From Vicinamibacteria bacterium (GTDB lineage Bacteria > Acidobacteriota > Vicinamibacteria > Vicinamibacterales > UBA8438): a DNA stretch of 39,119 bases. Below, one piece after another: positions 33,275 to 39,119 of the stretch. Both the position numbers and the translations under genes were made by a program. The notes under the pieces are model-generated. The model ran no database searches. It saw nothing but the letters and a program-made list of their open reading frames with translations, and was not told the origin of the DNA. The stretch is taken from positions 1 through 39,119 of the forward strand of contig JAJEEU010000063.1 in the NCBI GenBank assembly GCA_022820825.1. Reading direction: 5' to 3'. The number at the start of each line of letters is the position of its first letter. Position 1 is the first letter of the stretch.

Positions 33275-34171
33275 ATGACACTTCAGGACCTGATTCTGTC
33301 GCTGTCCCGCTTCTGGTCCGAGCGCGGCTGCCTGATCCACCAGCCGCTCGACGTCGAGGTGGGGGCCGGGACGATGCACCCCGAGACGTTCCTGCGCGTG
33401 CTCGGCCCGCGCCACTGGAACGTGGCCTACGTCCAGCCGTCGCGGCGCCCGGCGGACGGCCGCTTCGGCGAGAACCCGAACCGGCTCTTCAAGCACCACC
33501 AGTTCCAGGTGATCCTGAAGCCGTCCCCGGATGCCGCGCAGCGGATCTACCTAGACAGCCTGGAGGCGTGCGGCATCGACCCGACGCGCCACGACGTGCG
33601 CTTCGAGGAGGACAACTGGGAGTCGCCCACGCTGGGCGCCTGGGGCATCGGCTGGCAGGTGCTGCTCGACGGGCTGGAGATCACGCAGTTCACCTACTTC
33701 CAGCAGGCGGGCGGCATAGACCTCGCGCCGATCTCCGTGGAGCTGACCTACGGGCTGGAGCGCATCGCGATGCACCTGCAGGGCGTGGACAACGTCTACG
33801 ACCTGGAGTGGGCGCCCGGCGTGTCGTACGGCACGGTGCGGCACCGGGATGAGGTGGAGCAGTCGAAGTACGCCTTCGGGCAGGTCGAGCTGGCGCCGGG
33901 AGAGTACGCGCGGGAGCACCGCGAGCTGTTCGACCGCTACTACGACTTGACGGAGCAGTTGCTGGCGTCGGGCCTCACCCTGCCGGCGCTGGACCACTGC
34001 CTGAAGTGCTCGCATACGTTCAACCTGCTCGACGCGAGCGGCAGCATCGGCGTCACCGAGCGCGCGGCGTACATCCTGCGCGTGCGCAAGCTGGCGGTCG
34101 CCATAGCCGCAGCGCACGTCGCGTGGGAGGAGGCGTCCGCCTCCGCTAAAGCTTCGGCGGAGGGCGCGTGA
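33275..34171 (+). CDS. glyQ: Glycine-tRNA ligase alpha subunit
   Basis: The 298-aa protein is the catalytic alpha subunit of the tetrameric bacterial GlyRS. It contains the class II motifs [57 protein letters not shown] and [16 protein letters not shown]. It charges tRNA-Gly with the beta subunit encoded next. The ATG gives the canonical N-terminus. The C-terminus is odd: after [18 protein letters not shown] the chain ends [12 protein letters not shown], encoded by a palindromic element (see 34129-34163) rather than the usual family tail. The stop overlaps the glyS start. Confidence 0.97.
   Translation: MTLQDLILSLSRFWSERGCLIHQPLDVEVGAGTMHPETFLRVLGPRHWNVAYVQPSRRPADGRFGENPNRLFKHHQFQVILKPSPDAAQRIYLDSLEACGIDPTRHDVRFEEDNWESPTLGAWGIGWQVLLDGLEITQFTYFQQAGGIDLAPISVELTYGLERIAMHLQGVDNVYDLEWAPGVSYGTVRHRDEVEQSKYAFGQVELAPGEYAREHRELFDRYYDLTEQLLASGLTLPALDHCLKCSHTFNLLDASGSIGVTERAAYILRVRKLAVAIAAAHVAWEEASASAKASAEGA
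34129..34163 (+). repeat. Tandem palindromes forming the 3' end of glyQ
   Basis: Two adjoining palindromes share bases 34140-34144. The first is a 6-bp stem GGAGGC/GCCTCC with a 4-base GTCC loop (34129-34144). The second is a 24-base imperfect palindrome centred on AAGCTT with arms CCTCCGC/GCGGAGG (34140-34163). They encode the Ala/Ser-rich tail of GlyQ. The form resembles short REP-like palindromes inserted at the ends of genes in some GC-rich bacteria. Confidence 0.6.
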
Positions 34172-36411
34172 GCACGACGTATCGCGAGCTGCTGCTGGAG
34201 ATCGGCTGCGAGGAGATGCCCGCGAGCTGGATTCCGGGCATCGAGGCGCAGCTTGCCGAGCGGTTGGCCGCCCGCCTGGATGAGGTGCGCGTCACGCGCC
34301 GCGGCCCCGTGCGCGCGTTCGTCGGCCCGCGCCGGCTCGTGGCCACGGTGGCCGAGCTGGCCGACCGGCAGTCGGATCTCGAAGAGACCGTGACCGGGCC
34401 GCCGGTCAGCGCCGCATTCGACGCAGCCGGCGAGCCGACGCGGGCCGCGCTGGGCTTTGCGCGCAAGCAGGGCGTGGAGGTCGCCGCGCTGGCGCGCGTG
34501 GAGACGCCGAAGGGGGAGTACCTCGCCTGCCACCGCCGGCAGGCGGGCGCCGCCACGGAGTCGGTGCTGGGCGGCGTCCTGGCGGCCACGCTGCGCGACC
34601 TGGCATTCCCGAAGGCGATGCGCTGGGACGCCGCGCTCGACGACGGGCGCGGCGAGTTCCTGTTCGGCCGGCCGATCCGCTGGCTCGTCTTCCTGTACGG
34701 CGGGCGCGTGGCGCCGTTCGAGATCGGGCGGACCGCCGCCGCGGCGGCCAGCGAGGTGGAGCCCGTGCGGGCCGGCAGCGTCACGTACGGACACCGGTTC
34801 TTCGGCGCCGCCGGTACGCCGGGCGCGCCGATCGAGGTGACGTCGTTCGGCGACTACAGCCGGCGCCTGGCGGATGCCTGCGTACTGGTCGACCGCGAGG
34901 ACCGGCGCGCGCGGGTGACGCGGGAGCTCGAAGCCGCCGCCAAGGCGGCTGGCGGCCGACTGGCGGCGCTCGACGAGCAGGCGGCGCTGCTCGCCGAGGT
35001 GCCCGATCTCGTCGAATACCCCGCGGTGGTGACCGGCACGTTCCCGCGCGAGTTCCTGGCGCTCCCGGACGAGGTGCTGGCGACCACCATGGTGCACCAC
35101 CAGCACTACTTCCCGGTCGTCGATGACGGGGGCCGGCTCACGCCGCACTTCCTGGCGGTGACGAACGTCCCGGGTGACGACGCGGCGCGCAACGAACGCA
35201 TCGCCCACAACGCGGAGCGGGTGCTCGTGGCGCGGCTGCGTGACGCACGCTTCTTCTGGGACGCGGACCGTGCGCGCCGGCTGGACGACCGCCTGGAGCG
35301 GCTCGACACACTGCTGTTCCACAAGCGGCTCGGCAGCTATCGGGCGAAGTCCGAGCGGGTGGCGGCCCTGGCCGGGCAGATCGCCGGCGACGTGCTCGAC
35401 CAGCCCGACGACGTCGCCGCCGCGGCGCGGCGCGCGGCGGCGCTGTGCAAGACCGACCTGGCGACCGACATGGTGGGGGAGTTCCCCGAGCTCCAGGGCG
35501 TGATGGGCGGCGTCTACGCCCGCGAGCAGGGCGAGCCGGAGGCGGTCTGGAAGGCCATCTACCACCATTACCTGCCGATCGGCGTCGGAGCGGACGACCC
35601 GCCGTCACGAGACGCACTCGGCGCCGCCGCGGTGACGTGGGCGGCCGTGGCGCTGGCCGACAAGGTCGACACGGTCTACGGCCTGTTCGGCGCCGGCGAG
35701 AAACCTACCGGCTCCCGCGACCCGCTCGGCATCCGCCGCCAGGCGCAGGGCCTCTTGCGCATCCTGATCGATCTGCCGGAGCTGACGGGCCTGGAGGCGC
35801 GCGTGGCGATCGGCCCGCTGCGCTGCAAGGCGGCCGGCCAGTACCCGGAGGAGCTGACGGACCGGGCGGCCGGCGCGCGCGAGACGGCGTTCCTGCTCGA
35901 CCGGCTGCGCTACGTCCTGGAAGCGCGCGGATTCGACGTCCGCAACGTGCGCGCCGTCACCCACCAGCCGCTGGACCTGATCCGTCCGCTCGACGCGCGC
36001 CGCAAGCTGGAGGTGCTCCCCGAGTTCACCGAGACGCCCGACTTCCGGACGCTGGCCACCGTCTTCAAGCGGGTGAAGAACATCGCCCGCGAGTTGCCCG
36101 CCGAAGCCGCGCAGGCGGCGGCGGACGAACCGTTCGATGCAGTGTTGACCGAGCCTGCCGAGCAGGCGCTGCTCGCCGAGCTGACAGCCCGCCGGTCCGT
36201 CATCGACGCCGCCGTGGAGCAGGGCAGCGGCTACCGCGAGGCGTTCGCCGAGGCCGCAAAGATCGGCCCCGCCGTGGACCGCTTCTTCACCGAGGTGTTC
36301 GTCATGGCCGACGACCCGGCCCTGCGGACCGCCCGCCTCCGCCTGATGCACCAGGTGGAGCAGGTCATCCTCCAGCTCGCGGACGTGTCGGAGATCGTGC
36401 GGGAATCTTAG
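34168..36411 (+). CDS. glyS: Glycine-tRNA ligase beta subunit
   Basis: The 747-aa protein begins [17 protein letters not shown], the typical GlyS start. It contains [27 protein letters not shown], a long helical domain with [11 protein letters not shown], the HD-like [19 protein letters not shown], and a C-terminal anticodon-binding-like domain ([21 protein letters not shown]). The beta subunit binds tRNA-Gly. It is slightly longer than many homologues, which are near 690 aa. The GTG start overlaps the glyQ stop in a GTGA junction, so the two subunits are made together. It is the last chromosomal-type gene before the drop in GC. Confidence 0.97.
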   Translation: MSTTYRELLLEIGCEEMPASWIPGIEAQLAERLAARLDEVRVTRRGPVRAFVGPRRLVATVAELADRQSDLEETVTGPPVSAAFDAAGEPTRAALGFARKQGVEVAALARVETPKGEYLACHRRQAGAATESVLGGVLAATLRDLAFPKAMRWDAALDDGRGEFLFGRPIRWLVFLYGGRVAPFEIGRTAAAAASEVEPVRAGSVTYGHRFFGAAGTPGAPIEVTSFGDYSRRLADACVLVDREDRRARVTRELEAAAKAAGGRLAALDEQAALLAEVPDLVEYPAVVTGTFPREFLALPDEVLATTMVHHQHYFPVVDDGGRLTPHFLAVTNVPGDDAARNERIAHNAERVLVARLRDARFFWDADRARRLDDRLERLDTLLFHKRLGSYRAKSERVAALAGQIAGDVLDQPDDVAAAARRAAALCKTDLATDMVGEFPELQGVMGGVYAREQGEPEAVWKAIYHHYLPIGVGADDPPSRDALGAAAVTWAAVALADKVDTVYGLFGAGEKPTGSRDPLGIRRQAQGLLRILIDLPELTGLEARVAIGPLRCKAAGQYPEELTDRAAGARETAFLLDRLRYVLEARGFDVRNVRAVTHQPLDLIRPLDARRKLEVLPEFTETPDFRTLATVFKRVKNIARELPAEAAQAAADEPFDAVLTEPAEQALLAELTARRSVIDAAVEQGSGYREAFAEAAKIGPAVDRFFTEVFVMADDPALRTARLRLMHQVEQVILQLADVSEIVRES

Positions 36412-36610
36412 CGTGCTCGACCTCGGTTCGCTTGCACACGTGCACATCCTCAACACAGAGATCGACGATACGTTATGTGTTCCACCCAACGATGATTGCC
36501 ATGTTTAGGATTGAGGCATAGCGAATTGGACGCATCATTCGAAACCGACGGATTATACAAGGACCCAATAGGCAGCGATTTCCGGTACAAGGCGTCAGGT
36601 TGCACTGATT
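36412..36610. other. Intergenic boundary, GC-rich core to AT-richer island
   Basis: Between the convergent glyS and the SNF2 helicase gene there is no recognisable gene, RNA or terminator. GC content falls visibly across it, with patches such as GATACGTTATGTG and CGGATTATACAAGG. It probably marks the edge of acquired DNA. Confidence 0.5.
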
Positions 36611-38212
36611 CTATGGCTCCGAAAATAACTCACTATACTGACTAATATCAGATTGACGAAGAGCATCGATGAGTTGATCAAAGGTCTGTTGTTTGGTGGC
36701 CAAGATACTACCTAGCCGACTTTCGACAGTGCCGCGGCAAGAAAAATTCCATACGCATACAGCTCTCGTTTGCCCGATTCGAACAACTCGATCCCTAGCC
36801 TGCGCATTCGATGACGGATTCCACCAACGATTGACGAAGAAAACGTGATTTGCTTCCGTCAGCGTTAGTCCTTCCGAAGCAACTCTACTCGAGGCAAGCA
36901 AAACGTGGCTCCGTGGATCGGTGCGAAAACGGTCCAACGCACAACTGCGTTCTGAAAGCCCCATCTCACCGGTCAGTATCTCGCAGCCGACACCTGCATT
37001 TCGCAAGCGCTCCCGCAGTTCGTAGAGTGGAGGCAATAAGTACGAGAAAACAACCGCCTTTTCGTCATTAGCAGTTGTGTCGGCGATTAGATCAAGAATC
37101 CGGTCAAGTTTGGCACTACTTCGCGAATTTGACTCCATATCACAGATGGAGCGGAGTTCGCCGAACAAGGCCAGGAACGACGAGGGGCGATTCCTCTGAG
37201 CGTGGGTGCGAATGGCCCGTACGTATGCTCCTCTCTGCGCGCTCGTCAGTTCGAGTTCTTCCTCGTTTTCCATAATGGGAGGCAGCTCGCCGAGAACATC
37301 ATCGCGTCGTCGCCGGAGTATGTACGGACGCGCTCTTGCACGAAGCGTTGCCGGATGCAGTCTGCCGTCTTCAGACGAAAAGCGCCGCGGATCAAGGATG
37401 GACATTAGGACAGCTAGGTCCTCAGCGTCACGCTCTAGGGGCGTACCACTCAAGGCCCAGAGCCAGTCTGTAGATATTGTGCTGAACCCTCTGTTGGACA
37501 GTGACTCACGTCGGCGAAGGCGGTGGGCTTCGTCCGCAATGACAAGGTCGGGCGGGGTGTCCAAGAGGGCCGCAGGAGGGTCACGGAGCTGTTCGTACGT
37601 TGTAATAACGAGGTGTGCGCGTTGAACCGCTCGGTACCATATTTCATCTCGATGCTTACCCACCGGTAGCTGGGAGTTCACGCACAGTTCCGGCGCCCAG
37701 GTGCGACACTCTGCGTGCCAGTTCGCGACAAGCGTTCGCGGCACAACCACTAGGCCCCAACGAACAACGCCTTGACGAACCAACCTCCGTGTGGCGCCGA
37801 TGGCCTGGGCGGTCTTCCCTAGTCCCATGTCATCGGCTAGCAGGGCGCGACGATGCCGTAGCAGCCATGCAACGCCGCTACGTTGATATGGATACAAGGC
37901 GTCATCTACCTTACGTCGCATTAGCAGGGGTCGTATCAGATCCGCTGAGTTGAACACGCCGCCGGTTCGCGGTACACGCGGTATCGCAAAGTCGTCTCGC
38001 TGTACGTGTATGGTGACTGCTTTCCCCTTTGCGAGGACACGAGCTAGAGCGGCATCTAGTTGTAGTGCGCGGTCCGCAAGCACTCGCAGCCGCTCGGTTG
38101 GTGAAGGACGAACCCCGCCCGGGGTGAGTAGAACGCGCCAACCGTGCGCCGTTGTCGCAACGCTAACGCCGAATCGTCGGTAGCCGCCTTCCATGAAGCT
38201 AGTTTCAACCAA
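36611..38212 (-). CDS. SNF2-family helicase/ATPase
   Basis: The 533-aa protein has the SNF2 set. The Q-like region is YPYQRSGVAWLLRHRRALLA. Walker A is DDMGLGKT (127-134), DEAH is at 227-230 in DLVIADEAHRL, motif III is WALSGTPLER, and the second lobe has SYLLPPLYELRERL, SRVASEGLTLTEANHV and motif VI QARDRVVRIGQT. SNF2 ATPases move along DNA and occur in many defence and modification systems. It lies 12 bases after, and in the same frame as, the stop of the DGQHR-like gene. The TTG at 38212 is the first start; ATG at 38194 is also possible, and neither has a strong ribosome site. Codons are AT-richer than the chromosome. It is shorter than typical BREX helicases. Confidence 0.88.
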   Translation of the reverse strand: MVETSFMEGGYRRFGVSVATTAHGWRVLLTPGGVRPSPTERLRVLADRALQLDAALARVLAKGKAVTIHVQRDDFAIPRVPRTGGVFNSADLIRPLLMRRKVDDALYPYQRSGVAWLLRHRRALLADDMGLGKTAQAIGATRRLVRQGVVRWGLVVVPRTLVANWHAECRTWAPELCVNSQLPVGKHRDEIWYRAVQRAHLVITTYEQLRDPPAALLDTPPDLVIADEAHRLRRRESLSNRGFSTISTDWLWALSGTPLERDAEDLAVLMSILDPRRFSSEDGRLHPATLRARARPYILRRRRDDVLGELPPIMENEEELELTSAQRGAYVRAIRTHAQRNRPSSFLALFGELRSICDMESNSRSSAKLDRILDLIADTTANDEKAVVFSYLLPPLYELRERLRNAGVGCEILTGEMGLSERSCALDRFRTDPRSHVLLASSRVASEGLTLTEANHVFFVNRWWNPSSNAQARDRVVRIGQTRAVCVWNFSCRGTVESRLGSILATKQQTFDQLIDALRQSDISQYSELFSEP

Positions 38213-38224
38213 CGGAAACTGTGA

Positions 38225-38986
38225 TCACCGTAGGATGCCTTCTTCGATGGAACTCCATAACTCCTCATGCTGCGCATCAGACATAGCAGGTAGCAGCATT
38301 AACTCCCAGTCACTGCGAAGCTTAGAAACCTCATTATCCGCCAATTCGTCAAGACCGACCTGCCAATTTAAAATTCTCCTAGCTACCAACTGCGCCGCTT
38401 TTCGTTCCTCGCTTCGAATCCTCCAGTTGTTCATCCCCTCGTCATCAGGTATCAGGAGCAAGTGCCGCCATGGTGTGTTGTGGAAATTCCAATCTATACG
38501 GCCTAGTGCAGACAATGCACCGCGGGCAGATTCATTCGTCGGCGTCGCCGGTTCCGTCTGCCGATAGTTGAGCAGATCGCGGGCCACGTCGGCCATCAAC
38601 TCCTGACCAATCGGCCAGAAAAGGACGTGATCTCGTAATTCATCGCCAGTCGCATGACTTCGCATGTCCGACGGACTACTGCGCAAGTCGGGAAGGACAT
38701 CAAGCAGTGCGTCCCAGTAGAGGGTGAGCTCGTCATACAACGCGTCCATGATTTCGTCACTCGGGCGTAAACGCTTAAAGGCGTTAAAATCACTTGCCTC
38801 AGCGTCCCAACCACTGTGAGCTCTCGCCTTGCTGGAAAGCAACCGGATATTCATCTCATAGAGAGATTCCAGGCTCGTAAAATACGAGTCGGCGCTCCTC
38901 AAGTTCTTACCCTTTGTAGTCTTTACACGCACGGATTCCTTTTGTCGCCCGGGAGCTCGGAAGAAGTCGTGATCCGTAACTAGAAC
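38225..38986 (-). pseudogene. C-terminal part of a DGQHR/DndB-like protein, truncated by an IS
   Basis: The last 235 or so codons from GTG 38932 read VRVKTTKGKNLRSADSYFTSLESLYE and continue through HVLFWPIGQELMADVARDL and a closing helix LVARRILNWQVGLDELADNE. This resembles the C-terminal half of DGQHR-domain proteins, the family of DndB (regulator of DNA phosphorothioation) and relatives in other DNA-modification loci. Upstream the frame stays open to about 38986 (reading VTDHDFFRAPGRQKES), so the real start and the DGQHR motif half lie beyond; the reading then meets the end of an IS5-type element. The gene is therefore a 3' fragment, possibly still translated from the internal GTG. The family assignment is from remembered sequence pattern. 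Confidence 0.6.
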
Positions 38987-39119
38987 CTATCTCAAAATCG
39001 TTTGAACAATATCAGCAATGAGGCGAGCTGCACGAATCCCAGAAAGTTCGCCGGGTAGTACTCCCAGCGCGTCACAATGCGACGCTGCCATTGCAGCCAC
39101 GCAAAGAAACGCTCCACCT
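38981..39119 (-). mobile_element. End of an IS5-family insertion sequence
   Basis: The edge of the element lies near GAACCTATCTCAAAATCG, just inside which the transposase gene ends. The rest of the element, and its other inverted repeat, lie past base 39119. The exact boundary cannot be set without the other end; 38981 is approximate. Confidence 0.7.
38992..39119 (-). CDS. IS5-family transposase, C-terminal end (partial)
   Basis: The last 41 codons read VERFFAWLQWQRRIVTRWEY followed by YPANFLGFVQLASLLILFKRF and a stop. This is the common C-terminus of IS5-type DDE transposases; the VERFFAW and RWEYYPANFLGF segments include and follow the catalytic Glu region. The N-terminal part is outside the window, so whether the enzyme is intact is unknown. 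The element cuts the DGQHR-like gene. Confidence 0.88.
   Translation of the reverse strand, partial: VERFFAWLQWQRRIVTRWEYYPANFLGFVQLASLLILFKRF

Noticed and set aside
36611-38212. The SNF2 helicase as the missing brxHII
   Set aside because: It is about 12 kb from the BREX locus, paired with a DGQHR-like gene and much shorter than BREX helicases. Functional substitution is possible but unsupported.
1-39119. tRNA, rRNA and CRISPR arrays
   Set aside because: I looked through the intergenic stretches for a T-loop sequence or evenly spaced repeats and saw none.

Overview
The window is a GC-rich, mostly chromosomal bacterial segment with many GTG and TTG starts and dense, overlapping gene packing. 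The housekeeping genes (hisS-aspS; phoH-ybeY-corC-era; mgtE; recO; a DRE-TIM aldolase; glyQ-glyS), a lipoprotein beta-propeller and a tetraether-synthase-like radical SAM protein together suggest an Acidobacteriota-type organism, possibly Vicinamibacteria. This is inference from gene types; no rRNA is present to confirm it.

Left part (1-8250). The C-terminal end of a membrane glycosyltransferase is followed by an unusual PqqD/radical SAM/SPASM-ArsM fusion, a Tes-like radical SAM protein, a HigBA toxin-antitoxin pair, an enlarged YjbQ-like protein and, on the minus strand, moaA. An 87-nt structured intergenic element lies between moaA and hisS. A second copy follows era at 29732, and the two copies differ mainly by changes that preserve base pairing.

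Defence locus (11305-24808). Starting 20 bases after aspS is a BREX type 3-like operon: brxF, brxC (DUF6079-like), an Uma2 nuclease, a pglXI-type adenine methyltransferase, then pglZ and a brxA-position gene. The helicase gene brxHII, expected between pglXI and pglZ, is not there. That position holds a lower-GC module: a 672-aa GNAT-PIN-GNAT-like-PUA-like fusion translationally linked to pglXI, an ASCH-domain protein overlapping it, and, on the opposite strand, a FitA-type antitoxin whose PIN toxin partner is reduced to about 18 codons. This variant and its fusion protein are the most novel part of the window. The right end of the locus overlaps the 3' end of the convergent lipoprotein gene by 11 bases.

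Housekeeping core (24798-36411). After the beta-propeller lipoprotein come two tightly coupled gene groups, phoH-ybeY-corC-era (RNA and ribosome maturation plus a CBS membrane protein) and glyQ-glyS, with mgtE, recO and an aldolase between them. A palindromic element forms the last codons of glyQ.

Right edge (36412-39119). Base composition falls visibly. Here a SNF2-family helicase and the C-terminal part of a DGQHR/DndB-like protein lie on the minus strand. The DGQHR frame is cut by the end of an IS5-family insertion sequence whose transposase runs out of the window. This looks like a decayed second defence or DNA-modification locus.
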